Of a stretch of 64,000 nucleotides of DNA, positions 48,171-56,619 are shown piece after piece. Source of the DNA: an uncultured Maribacter sp. (GTDB lineage Bacteria > Bacteroidota > Bacteroidia > Flavobacteriales > Flavobacteriaceae); assembly GCF_947500405.1 (NCBI RefSeq), contig NZ_CANMRY010000011.1, positions 1 to 64,000 of the forward strand. The letters run 5' to 3'. Made by a program: the position numbers and the translations under genes. Below the pieces are notes generated by a model, which was not told the origin of the DNA, did no database searches, and saw nothing but the letters and a program-made list of their open reading frames with translations. The stretch's first letter is position 1. The number at the start of each line of letters is the position of its first letter.

Positions 48171-48845
48171 ATGAGCGACTATTATTACACACAAAAAAAA
48201 GAGTTTAAAAAAGAAGGCACTCCAAAACTTAAAATTTGTGGCATGAATCTTAATATCTCTGAAGTTGCTAGCTTAACACCCGATTATTTAGGATTCATCT
48301 TTTGGGAACCTTCAAAAAGACACTTTAATAGCCAAATGCCAGAGCTACAACATAGCATAAAAAAAGTTGGGGTATTTGTTAATGAAAGTCTTCAGGAGAT
48401 CCTATACAAAATACAGGAATACAATCTTTTAGGAGTACAATTGCACGGAAAAGAAAGTCCTGAATTCTGTAAAGAATTACAAGAAAAAGCCAAAGGAATT
48501 GAAATTATTAAAGTATTTTCTATAAAAAATGAATTCAATTTTGAGGTTTTAAATGATTTTGAAGATGTTTGTGATTTCTTTTTGTTTGATACTAAAGGAA
48601 AACTTCCAGGTGGTAATGGTTACAGCTTTGATTGGAGTGTGTTAGAAAATTATCCTTCTACCAAACCCTTCTTTTTAAGTGGCGGAATTGGACTTGAAGA
48701 TGCAGCTAAAATAAATGCATTTTTACAAACCGATGCTTCTAAATATTGTTACGCATTAGATGTAAATAGCAAGTTTGAAATAGAACCAGGATTAAAAGAT
48801 ATTAAAAAATTAAAGCAGTTTATTAGTAGAGTACAGAGTAAATAG
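48171..48845 (+). CDS. trpF: Phosphoribosylanthranilate isomerase
   Basis: 224 residues. The barrel motifs LKICGMN (catalytic Cys), LGFIFWEPSKRHF, LLGVQLHGKES, FLFDTKG and FFLSGGIGLEDA are present. About 18 residues precede the core (MSDYYYTQKKEFKKEGTP), a modest N-terminal extension. It converts PRA to CdRP. It is separated from trpB by a 204-bp spacer dominated by an inverted repeat. Confidence 0.96.
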   Translation: MSDYYYTQKKEFKKEGTPKLKICGMNLNISEVASLTPDYLGFIFWEPSKRHFNSQMPELQHSIKKVGVFVNESLQEILYKIQEYNLLGVQLHGKESPEFCKELQEKAKGIEIIKVFSIKNEFNFEVLNDFEDVCDFFLFDTKGKLPGGNGYSFDWSVLENYPSTKPFFLSGGIGLEDAAKINAFLQTDASKYCYALDVNSKFEIEPGLKDIKKLKQFISRVQSK

Positions 48846-49049
48846 TATTAAGTACAAAGTAGTTAGTACTAAGTCTTAAGTAACACTAATAACTTAGAAC
48901 TTTTAATTTAGAAAACAATTATTACGAACATGAACACTTAGGACTCATTACTTAAGACTTAGTACTAACTACTTAAGACTTTAGACCTAAAAATAAATAA
49001 AATGTAAAACGGAGTACTTACTACTTTGTACTCAATACTTATAAACGAT
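48846..49049. repeat. Long inverted repeat in the trpF-trpB spacer
   Basis: A 25-bp arm (48859-48883, core AGTACTAAGTCTTAAG) is repeated perfectly in inverse at 48948-48972, loop 64 nt. A second, imperfect inverse of 48842-48869 (core TACTTTGTACT) lies at about 49012-49040. The spacer is built from TAAGT/AGTACT words and has no gene. It may be an interspersed repeat or an mRNA structure that separates trpBA from the upstream genes. Confidence 0.9.
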
Positions 49050-50231
49050 ATGAATTATAACGTTGACGAAAGAGGCTATTACGGAGACTTTGGCGGGGCA
49101 TTTATTCCAGAAATGCTTTACCCAAACGTAGAGAACCTTAGACAAAACTATCTAAAAATAATGGCAGAACCTTCTTTTAAAGAAGAATTTGACCAATTAT
49201 TAAAAGATTATGTGGGTAGGCCATCACCGCTTTATTTAGCAAAAAGGTTGTCTAAAAAATACAATACTAAAGTCTATCTAAAAAGAGAAGACCTAAACCA
49301 TACTGGAGCGCATAAGGTAAACAATACTATTGGTCAAATATTAATGGCCAAACGCCTTGGCAAAAAACGTATTATTGCCGAGACTGGCGCAGGACAACAT
49401 GGTGTTGCTACTGCTACCGTTTGCGCATTAATGGGAGTGGAGTGTATTGTGTATATGGGAGAGATTGATATTGCTCGCCAAGCGCCGAATGTTGCTCGTA
49501 TGAAAATGTTAGGTGCAGAAGTACGCCCTGCATTATCGGGCAGTAGAACTTTAAAAGATGCTACCAATGAAGCCATTCGAGATTGGATTAATAACCCTGT
49601 AGACACCCATTATATTATTGGTTCTGCTATTGGCCCTCACCCCTACCCAGATATGGTAACTCGATTTCAATCGGTAATTTCGGAAGAGATTAAATGGCAA
49701 TTAAAAGAGAAAGAAGGAAAAGAAAATCCGGATTATGTTATTGCTTGTATTGGCGGTGGTAGTAATGCGGCAGGTACCTATTACCACTATTTAGATGAAG
49801 AAGATGTAAAAATTATTGCTGTAGAAGCAGCAGGTATGGGCGTAGATTCTGGTGCGAGTGCAGCAACCTCAGCATTAGGAAAAGAAGGCGTTATTCACGG
49901 TTGCAAAACCTTATTGATGCAAACTACTGACGGGCAAATAACTGAGCCTTATTCTATTTCGGCAGGTTTAGATTACCCTGGTGTGGGCCCAATGCATGCA
50001 CATTTACATAAAACAGGAAGAGCAGAATTTATCTCTGCAACAGATGATGAAGCTATGCAGTCTGGATTGGAATTAACAAAATTAGAAGGTATTATTCCTG
50101 CTATTGAAAGTAGCCATGCCTTGGCTGTTTTTAAACACAAAACTTTTAAACCAGAGGATGTGGTGGTAATTAGCCTTTCTGGTCGTGGAGATAAAGATTT
50201 AGATAACTATATAAAATATTTCAATTTATAA
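49050..50231 (+). CDS. trpB: Tryptophan synthase beta chain
   Basis: 393 residues from the ATG at 49050 (MNYNVDERGYYGDFGGAF); the longer frame begins at a TTG inside the repeat spacer and is rejected. The PLP lysine is K89 in HTGAHKVNNTIGQ, with the phosphate loop GGGSNAAG and the usual motifs GAGQHGVATA and GRGDKD. It condenses indole with serine. It is followed by trpA after 7 bp. Confidence 0.98.
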   Translation: MNYNVDERGYYGDFGGAFIPEMLYPNVENLRQNYLKIMAEPSFKEEFDQLLKDYVGRPSPLYLAKRLSKKYNTKVYLKREDLNHTGAHKVNNTIGQILMAKRLGKKRIIAETGAGQHGVATATVCALMGVECIVYMGEIDIARQAPNVARMKMLGAEVRPALSGSRTLKDATNEAIRDWINNPVDTHYIIGSAIGPHPYPDMVTRFQSVISEEIKWQLKEKEGKENPDYVIACIGGGSNAAGTYYHYLDEEDVKIIAVEAAGMGVDSGASAATSALGKEGVIHGCKTLLMQTTDGQITEPYSISAGLDYPGVGPMHAHLHKTGRAEFISATDDEAMQSGLELTKLEGIIPAIESSHALAVFKHKTFKPEDVVVISLSGRGDKDLDNYIKYFNL

Positions 50232-50238
50232 ATTGACT

Positions 50239-51000
50239 ATGAATCGTATTAAACAAAAACTACAAGAGGACAAAAAGTTACTCTCTATATATTTTAGTGC
50301 TGGTTTTCCTACTTTAAATGATACTGTAACTATTATTCAGGATTTAGAAAAAAATGGAGTAGATTTTATTGAGATTGGCCTTCCTTTTTCGGACCCTTTG
50401 GCAGATGGTCCTACAATACAAGAGAGCTCTACTATTGCCCTTAAAAATGGGATGACTACAGAGATTCTTTTTAATCAATTAAAAGATATACGTAAAACGG
50501 TAAATATTCCATTAATTATTATGGGATATTTTAACCCTATGTTACAATATGGTGTAGATGCTTTTTGCGCTACCTGTGCCGAGATTGGAATAGACGGACT
50601 TATTATACCAGACCTTCCGTTAGATGTGTATGAGCGTGAGTATAAAGCCACGTTTGAAAAATACGGTTTATTAAATATCTTTTTAATTACACCACAAACT
50701 GGTGATGACCGTATACAACAGATTGATGCTGCTTCGGACGGATTTATATATATGGTAAGTTCTGCTGGGGTTACTGGCTCACAATCTGGTTTTGGAAACA
50801 CCCAAGAAGATTATTTTAGTAGAATAGAAAAAATGAAGCTAAAAAATCCGCAAGTAGTTGGTTTTGGTATTAAAGATGCGGAAACCTTTAAACAGGCTAC
50901 AAAATCTACCAAAGGAGCTATTATTGGTTCTGCCTTTATAAAACATTTACATAAAGAAGGTGTGAAAGGAATTGCTGATTTTGTGAAAACTATTCGCTAA
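50239..51000 (+). CDS. trpA: Tryptophan synthase alpha chain
   Basis: 253 residues from the ATG at 50239, 7 bp after trpB. The catalytic pair E45 and D56 is seen in FIEIGLPFSDPLADG, and YMVSSAGVTGSQ and the GFGIKDAETFKQ phosphate-binding region are present. It splits indole-glycerol phosphate and channels indole to TrpB. It is last gene of the operon; no clear terminator was found directly behind it. Confidence 0.98.
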   Translation: MNRIKQKLQEDKKLLSIYFSAGFPTLNDTVTIIQDLEKNGVDFIEIGLPFSDPLADGPTIQESSTIALKNGMTTEILFNQLKDIRKTVNIPLIIMGYFNPMLQYGVDAFCATCAEIGIDGLIIPDLPLDVYEREYKATFEKYGLLNIFLITPQTGDDRIQQIDAASDGFIYMVSSAGVTGSQSGFGNTQEDYFSRIEKMKLKNPQVVGFGIKDAETFKQATKSTKGAIIGSAFIKHLHKEGVKGIADFVKTIR

Positions 51001-51023
51001 TTAAAATAGAAATAGTAAACAAC

Positions 51024-51228
51024 AGAAAATTAATTATAGTGCTGTACCTAACCTTAGGCATGGCACCTTTTTTTTCCAGAACCTTATCTTCTTGGTAAAT
51101 TAAAATAAATTGCCGGTGGTGCTATAGGTGTGACCACAAAAGACTGGTTTGCTGTTCTTTTGCATGGTTTTCCTTTTATTTTATTTGGAAGACTTATTTA
51201 TCTAAAAATAGTATCAATTTTAAAATAA
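51024..51228 (+). pseudogene. Decayed small membrane protein gene
   Basis: Reading on from trpA, one frame gives KLIIVLYLTLGMAPFF. After a run of eight T (51068-51075) the next frame gives PEPYLLGKLK, a stop, then IAGGAIGVTTKDWFAVLLHG and FPFILFGRLIYLKIVSILK. Joined, this resembles a ~60-residue hydrophobic protein I recall from Flavobacteriia (LGMAPFFPEP...GKL+W..GG..G....DWFD.LLHG.PF). Here it lacks an ATG, is frameshifted by one T and has an internal stop where Trp is expected. A degenerate gene is the best reading. Confidence 0.6.
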
Positions 51229-51234
51229 CCATTT

Positions 51235-51507
51235 CTAAAGAACCCAGAGAAAAAATAATCCTGTAAAAATTGTAATTACTACAACGGTAATTATAAAATC
51301 TCTTCTTTTAACAGCATCTCCTTCTTTTCTAATTTCCCTTTTTAAACGCTTTAACTCTTCTTTACTTACAGTTTTAAAAACTGGTTTTTCTTCTATATTA
51401 CTATAACTATTAATACCATTTTCTTTTATAGATTTACGCTTTTTAAGCATAGCTCTATTTTGCTTCATAGTCTTTATAGCATGTAATGCAAAACCTCCTC
51501 CTCCCAT
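51235..51507 (-). CDS. Small hypothetical protein with C-terminal membrane anchor
   Basis: 90 residues. A basic, helical N-terminal two thirds (KQNRAMLKKRKSIKENG, KEELKRLKREIRKEG) ends in one membrane segment (FIITVVVITIFTGLFFLWVL) at the extreme C-terminus, so tail-anchored topology is likely. Related short proteins starting with a Gly-rich MGGGGFA motif occur in Flavobacteriia. Function unknown. Confidence 0.7.
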   Translation of the reverse strand: MGGGGFALHAIKTMKQNRAMLKKRKSIKENGINSYSNIEEKPVFKTVSKEELKRLKREIRKEGDAVKRRDFIITVVVITIFTGLFFLWVL

Positions 51508-51853
51508 AATTATATTTTACTTATGAGTAGCATATTTTTACATTTTGTTACATAAAAAATCAAAAAAAAACATGATTCAAAAGAAATATTCGATACAAAA
51601 AGTGATATTAATTAAGAATATTATAAGTCAGTAGATAGTTACCTAGATTACAGCTCAAATTCTGTGGAAATATCAGGCGGAGAGAAATTAAAATCTATTT
51701 AGAACTAACGAATAGTTCTCGACTCCGCTCGAACTGACAATGGTACGGTACTCTTTATAAAACACATAATTTCAATCCGTTGAAGTATTTAGTGTTGCGT
51801 ATTTACCTACTGGCTTCTAAAGAATATAATAATTACAAAAACAAAAAAGACTA
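51508..51853. other. Gene-free stretch with a short interspersed repeat
   Basis: 346 bp without a credible reading frame. At 51714-51739 it contains AGTTCTCGACTCCGCTCGAAC, an inverted-repeat word (AGTTC/GAACT around TCGACTCCGCTC) of a kind I recall as scattered between genes in flavobacterial genomes; its G/C content contrasts with the surroundings. The remainder shows nothing recognisable. Confidence 0.55.
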
Positions 51854-52467
51854 TTACTCTTCTAGTTCAAAAGTTACATCGGAAAATACGCCGTTCGTAA
51901 TTGCATACTTTTTACCTGTTACAGAGGAAGTTCCTTTATAATTAAACTCTCCAGAAAGGAGCTTTTTTTCTTTATCTATACTAGTGATTTTTACATAAAC
52001 TTCTTCAAGCTCTTTATTATCTCCAAAACCTTCATTTCCTTCTTCTTCACCATTGTTTTGGGTATACCACGCATAAGCACCTCTAGAAAGAAAATCTGGA
52101 GTAATAGTATCGTAAATTTCTCCATTACCTAATGTTTTATAATCGTCTCCGATAAAATAAAAAATAATGGCTTTAGGTCTTTTTAAACCTATAGTAAAAT
52201 CAAAACCCGAAATAGCTCCGAGGTAACCTCCTGTAGATACTATATTTATGGAAGCAGAAACACTTTCCCCATCACCAATTATATAGGACTCAAATGCTTC
52301 ACCATTAACCTGTGCTGTCATTGTTGCAATCACTTCTTCCTCTTCCTCCTCTTCTTCTTTCTGTTTATCTACTTCATCTTCTATAAGACTAGTACAACTT
52401 GTATTTGCTGTTAATAAAAGGAAACTAAAAAAAGTAATCCAATAAACTTTAGCGGTTTTAATTTCAT
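51854..52467 (-). pseudogene. Lipoprotein of DUF6252 type with out-of-frame signal peptide
   Basis: The main frame (51854-52333, 159 residues from an internal ATG, MIATMTAQVNGEAFES) is a beta-rich domain like DUF6252. Upstream in the same frame are an acidic linker (EDEVDKQKEEEEEEEE) and a lipobox-like FLLLTANTSC, but no ATG. The ATG at 52467 (MKLKPLKFIGLL) is in the neighbouring frame. One extra T in the T7 run (52427-52433) would fuse both into MKLKPLKFIGLLFFSFLLL... and a normal lipoprotein. Either the gene is frameshifted, the run is phase variable, or the base count is a sequencing error. Confidence 0.65.
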
Positions 52468-52600
52468 AAAATGTGTACTAAGGGTTTGCCGTAAGATTGT
52501 TATTTACAATCAAACATAAATAAAATACTATTATTAGAAAATAGGAATTTGGTAAAAGAGGTTATTCCTTATATAACTGTTTAGGTATTACATATAGCTG

Positions 52601-53179
52601 TTACCAATTATAGCTATAATGCCCAATAATTTTATACTCAAAAAGACAATCTTGCAACACTTGGCCTGCTCCTATGTTGTGTACTATTAAATTTCGTTTT
52701 CCATCTTTAGATTTTTTGTTTACCACAATTCCTATATGGGTTATAGCACCACCTAAATTCCAACAAACAACATCTCCAGGCAAATAATCTATTGCTTTCT
52801 CAGAAATCTCTTTTTCTGCTCCTTTTCTTTTAAAATAAGTCATTAAATTAGGAACCCTTCTGTGATCTATATTTTTATCTGTAGTTTTTAATCCCCAAAT
52901 TTTAGGGTATTTCCCAAAATTGGCTTTCATGTCTTCATGAACTTCTTTCTGTAAGTCTACTCCTAATTTTCTATAGGCTCGTATTACAACATCTGTACAA
53001 ACACCTTTATCACTTGGTACATCGCCGTTTGGATAATCTATAGAAAAATAACTTGGGTCATAAGTTACGTCTTGGTTTGTTAACTCTAAAGCAGCAGCAG
53101 ACAAATTAAGTTTAACTTCTACTTGAGAATAACTAAAGTTTATGTAAAGAAATACTAGTCCTAAAAATACTTTTCTCAT
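52601..53179 (-). CDS. DUF1287 family exported protein (NlpC/P60-like fold)
   Basis: 192 residues with a short signal peptide (MRKVFLGLVFLYINFSYS). DUF1287 motifs: TYDPSYFSIDYPNGDVPSDKG (in part), GVCTDVVIRAYRKLGVDLQ with the presumed catalytic Cys, HRRVPNLMTYF, PGDVVCWNLGGAITHIGIV with the His. By fold it is a papain-like amidase/peptidase in the periplasm, perhaps acting on peptidoglycan. 23 bp downstream of a small lipoprotein gene. Confidence 0.92.
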   Translation of the reverse strand: MRKVFLGLVFLYINFSYSQVEVKLNLSAAALELTNQDVTYDPSYFSIDYPNGDVPSDKGVCTDVVIRAYRKLGVDLQKEVHEDMKANFGKYPKIWGLKTTDKNIDHRRVPNLMTYFKRKGAEKEISEKAIDYLPGDVVCWNLGGAITHIGIVVNKKSKDGKRNLIVHNIGAGQVLQDCLFEYKIIGHYSYNW

Positions 53180-53202
53180 AAAATATCCTGATAAAAACTA
53201 TC

Positions 53203-53586
53203 TTAGTCTAAAGCAAAAATAGCATCGTAAGTTATGTACTCATCTCTTCCAATAGTATACAAAACCTTTCCGTTAGCGTCTAGTAAAACACCTACAGACT
53301 CATCTTCTGGAAGCGGGAAATTTAGTTGGTATTTTCTACCATCTTCTAAATTTAAACCATAGGTTTCTACTCCGTTAGATATACTTACTTTGTTTTGGGT
53401 ATAGTTGTAATTTGTAGTTTCTCCCTTGGCATTAGTAACAACAAAACTCTTAGCTTTAAAAGTTAATTGGTATTTTTCTCCTTGGTTATTAATGGCCTTC
53501 CAATCTCCTCTATAGGTATCAGAACCACTACAGGCAGTTAAAACTACCATAACAAAAAGCACTAGAATATGTTTTATATTTTTCAT
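53203..53586 (-). CDS. Small lipoprotein
   Basis: 127 residues from the ATG at 53586 (MKNIKHILVLFVMVVLTAC), which gives a proper lipoprotein signal with lipobox LTAC; a longer frame from 53613 would add nine residues ahead of it. The mature part is a small beta-rich domain (YRGDWKAINNQGEKYQLTF, SNGVETYGLNLEDGRKYQLN). Family not recognised with certainty. It is upstream of the DUF1287 gene on the same strand. Confidence 0.8.
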   Translation of the reverse strand: MKNIKHILVLFVMVVLTACSGSDTYRGDWKAINNQGEKYQLTFKAKSFVVTNAKGETTNYNYTQNKVSISNGVETYGLNLEDGRKYQLNFPLPEDESVGVLLDANGKVLYTIGRDEYITYDAIFALD

Positions 53587-53619
53587 ACTATAAAAATATT
53601 CAATTACGCTCATAAGAAC

Positions 53620-53638
53620 AACCCCGTTTTAAGGGGTT
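53620..53638 (-). terminator. Weak hairpin after the dihydrouridine synthase gene
   Basis: AACCCC (53620-53625) pairs with GGGGTT (53633-53638), loop GTTTTAA, 16 bp after the dus stop on the minus strand. The following U tract on that strand is short, so termination may be weak. Confidence 0.5.
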
Positions 53639-53654
53639 TTAGAGTGTACTAGTA

Positions 53655-54602
53655 TTATTTCTGTGCTGCAATAATTTCTGCTACAGCATTTCTGTATTTA
53701 TATGGGTTTCCTGCTTTTTTTATTGCCTTATATACTTTTTTAGGATCATGGGTAGATTGTGCAAAAAACTCCCAAAAGCCTAACATTTTCATTTTTATAG
53801 GAGTTGGTCCAGAAAGTTTAGCATCATACTGCTGGTATATGGTATCATGAAATTCTTTAAAAATTTTCCACCTATTAGCGGGGTATTCTGTGGTATCGGC
53901 CTTTATCATACTTGGTAAAAAAGGGTCTGCAATAAGACCACGGCCAATCATAAAATGCTCTATGGTAGGAAAACGTTCTCGCATTTTTTTAAACTGCGCT
54001 ACCGAAGTAATGTCTCCATTATAATATAAGGTATGTTTTGCTACATCTACACACTTTTGAAACGCCTCTAAATCTACACCACCTTTGTATAACTGTTTTC
54101 CAAGACGAGCATGTATAGCGACATTCTTAAGCGGATATTTTTCTAGTATAGGAAAAGCGTCTAATATCTCATTTGCAGTTTCGTATCCTAGACGCATTTT
54201 CATAGAAATAGTAACATTGGTCTCGTTATGTGCACGCTCTAAAATATGATCTATTTTCTCGGTATTACAAATAAGACCAGAACCCATTCCGCTATTAGTG
54301 ACCATAGGATACGGACAGCCTAAATTCCAATTTAATTCTTTATACCCTAAAGATTCTATATACTTTATGGTGAATATAAAAGCATCGGCATCAGCCGTCA
54401 TTACTTGCGGAATTACCTCTAAAGCTGTATTTACTTCTGGAGCCAAATCTCTTTGATACGACCCTTTAATGATCATTTTTTTATTATACCGAATGTAAGG
54501 AGCATAATAAGTATCTATTCCACCAAAAAAATGCTGCTGTGCATTTCTAAAATTAAAATCGGTAAAACCTTGTAAAGGAGAAGCTAATAGTTTGTAAGAC
54601 AT
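53655..54602 (-). CDS. tRNA-dihydrouridine synthase
   Basis: 315 residues from the ATG at 54602 (MSYKLLASPLQGFTDFNFR). The longer frame from 54671 adds 23 residues that do not fit the family. It is a flavin TIM barrel: ASPLQGFTD at the first strand, NLGCPYPMV with catalytic Cys, MKMRLGYE, NGDITS and MIGRGLIADPFL for FMN phosphate. It reduces uridines in tRNA D loops. Assignment to DusA, B or C is not certain. Confidence 0.92.
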   Translation of the reverse strand: MSYKLLASPLQGFTDFNFRNAQQHFFGGIDTYYAPYIRYNKKMIIKGSYQRDLAPEVNTALEVIPQVMTADADAFIFTIKYIESLGYKELNWNLGCPYPMVTNSGMGSGLICNTEKIDHILERAHNETNVTISMKMRLGYETANEILDAFPILEKYPLKNVAIHARLGKQLYKGGVDLEAFQKCVDVAKHTLYYNGDITSVAQFKKMRERFPTIEHFMIGRGLIADPFLPSMIKADTTEYPANRWKIFKEFHDTIYQQYDAKLSGPTPIKMKMLGFWEFFAQSTHDPKKVYKAIKKAGNPYKYRNAVAEIIAAQK

Positions 54603-54718
54603 TCCTATGTTTTGAAGCGGCAAAGATAGTGGAATATCTTGTTTTAGGCTTAATAGATACCCCCCGTACAAACCTCAGAAAATATAAATCTCCGATTATT
54701 GAAGAAATTGCGAAAGTA

Positions 54719-55147
54719 TTATAAAAAGATTTTTAATTGAAAGTCACTCACCTTAAATTCATTATTAGGAACTATAACATCCGTTAAATCTCCAAAATCG
54801 CAACAACTACCATCTGGCTCTGTAAAATCATAGCTATAAGGAATCTCTAATTCATCAATTATTAGGGTATGCATACCGTGATTACTATTAGATGTCGTAA
54901 TCCAAATATTACCGTTATGAAGGCCAAAAGGGACTATTTCTTCTTCTGTGTTAAGCAGCTGTATATCTTCTTTTGTATATCCATTCTCTATAATCCAATT
55001 TGTCTCAGAATCTTTGCTTATCAACTCTATAGTATACCCCATTTCTAGACAGGATACAGCGGAACAATCTTCTTTAGAATCATCACTACTATTACAGTTT
55101 ATTAAAAATAAAGAAACTAGAATTAAAATCCATTTTGCTTTCATCAT
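54719..55147 (-). CDS. Hypothetical lipoprotein
   Basis: 142 residues: a lipoprotein signal (ILILVSLFLINC) and a mature domain with several cysteines (DCSAVSCLEMG, GSCCDFGD) that could form disulfides. MM at the start leaves one codon of ambiguity. Family not recognised. Confidence 0.72.
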   Translation of the reverse strand: MMKAKWILILVSLFLINCNSSDDSKEDCSAVSCLEMGYTIELISKDSETNWIIENGYTKEDIQLLNTEEEIVPFGLHNGNIWITTSNSNHGMHTLIIDELEIPYSYDFTEPDGSCCDFGDLTDVIVPNNEFKVSDFQLKIFL

Positions 55148-55235
55148 AGTATTTTTCCTATAAATGTTTTATAAAACTCTTTAGAAAAAGATGCTACTAG
55201 TTTAAAATGGTTGCTTTACAATATGTGTTTCTTAA

Positions 55236-55954
55236 TTACAATTCTTTTAATTTTTTAAAAACCAATATATGCAAGAAAATTATGGTTGCTGGTGCAAAAG
55301 CAGGAATCCAACTAAAAGGGAAAGTCCCGAATTGCTCTACTGCTTCTGTATTATTCTGAACAGCTTCGTTCGTTAAGACTACAGCTGTTATTAATACTAA
55401 GATTATATCTATTAGTCCAATAATATTCCATATACTGGTTACTAGTTTTGCAAATGAATATCCTTTTTTTAATGCTATTACAACTGGAAAAACTAAGATA
55501 GCCGTTATAATATCTCCTGCGCCTCCTATAAATGCAAATTCTTTAGGTATTGCATTATAAAAATAAACTAAAAAGAAAAAGACTCCTACGAATCTAAAAA
55601 TATGGATAAAAACTAACTGTTCTAATTTAATATTTTTTAAAACTATAGCAAACCATTTAGTTCTTTGCACATAACCCATGTAAAACAAAAAAAGTGGTAT
55701 AACAGTCGCTATAAATATTCTAGGGGTAACACATTTTTTGTAAAAAAGCCTGTTAATGATACGATACCTACTATTATAAGATAAAGTATATAAAACACCG
55801 TAATCTTTTTTCTTACCAATGAACTTGTCTTATAATTACCGTTTTCATAAGCAGATTTTACTGCTTTGTTTATTAAAAAAACAGGTATAGTACTAAAGCT
55901 AATTATAAAAAGTATTGACAACCAAATAGGCACTTGTGTTAGTGCTACATCCAT
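55236..55954 (-). pseudogene. Four- to six-helix membrane protein split by a frameshift
   Basis: Two consecutive frames behave as one gene. The first (55954-55709, 81 residues, MDVALTQVPIWLSIL...SLTGFFTKNVLP) runs out at LEYL-stop. The second has no ATG but is open upstream of its apparent start and reads PRIFIATVIPLFLFYMGYVQ, continuing to LHILVFKKLKEL at 55236. Adding one C to the C4 run (plus 55723-55726) joins them as ...NVLPPRIFIATVIPLF. I recall intact ~230-residue homologues in Flavobacteriia. It follows a Crp/Fnr gene (46-bp gap), probably its regulator. A sequencing error cannot be excluded. Confidence 0.72.
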
Positions 55955-56000
55955 CTTTTTTTTTACAAAGATGTAGAACTACAAAGAATTATAAATTGCC

Positions 56001-56576
56001 CTATGGCAATTCTTGAAGTTCTTTTCTAATTCTACTTAAAGAAAACTTAGTGATACCCAAGTAAGATGCAATAATGTGTAAAGGAACTTTTTCTATAATT
56101 TCTGGGTTCTTTTTTTCTAAATTAAGATAACGCTCTTGCGCTGTTTCTTTATAAAGAGAAATCATTTTTTGGTTTATAAAAGTATAGTTTAAAGTTAAAA
56201 GCATTCTGCCCCACTCTCTAAACTCTGGTATGGTATGAAAACAATGTTGCACATTATCATAACTAATACTATAAAGAGTACAGTCTGTTAGTAGTTCGTA
56301 ATTTTCTTCGCTTGGTTTTTGCTCAAAAAAAGATAAATAATCATTAAAAAAATCTGGCGCAGAAAAAAACCTAGTTGTAACTTCATTCCCTTTTAAATCT
56401 ATGATATAACATCTTATTATACCCGATTCTAAAAAATAAGAGTGTTTGCTGGTCTTCCCTTCTTGTATAAGGATTGTTTCTTTTGGGAAATATTTTTTTA
56501 TAAAATAAGTAGAAATTAAGTCAGCCTTTTCGTCTGACATTGCTTTTATATTTTTTAAGTAGTCTTGAAGCCTCAT
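56001..56576 (-). CDS. Crp/Fnr family transcriptional regulator
   Basis: 191 residues. A cyclic-nucleotide-binding-like beta barrel (FPKETILIQEGKTSKHSYFLESGIIRCY in part, GNEVTTRFF) is followed by a C-terminal helix-turn-helix (VPLHIIASYLGITKFSLSRIRKEL). The cAMP phosphate-binding Arg motif is absent, as in most Bacteroidota members, and there are no Fnr cysteines. It lies between a lipocalin-like lipoprotein (43 bp) and the split membrane protein and may control them. Confidence 0.92.
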   Translation of the reverse strand: MRLQDYLKNIKAMSDEKADLISTYFIKKYFPKETILIQEGKTSKHSYFLESGIIRCYIIDLKGNEVTTRFFSAPDFFNDYLSFFEQKPSEENYELLTDCTLYSISYDNVQHCFHTIPEFREWGRMLLTLNYTFINQKMISLYKETAQERYLNLEKKNPEIIEKVPLHIIASYLGITKFSLSRIRKELQELP

Positions 56577-56619
56577 TTTACCACCCTTATGTATATAACC
56601 TTCTTACAAATTTCATATC

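Noticed and set aside
49026..49049. TTG start for trpB
   Set aside because: Falls in the repeat-derived spacer; the ATG at 49050 gives the conserved TrpB start.
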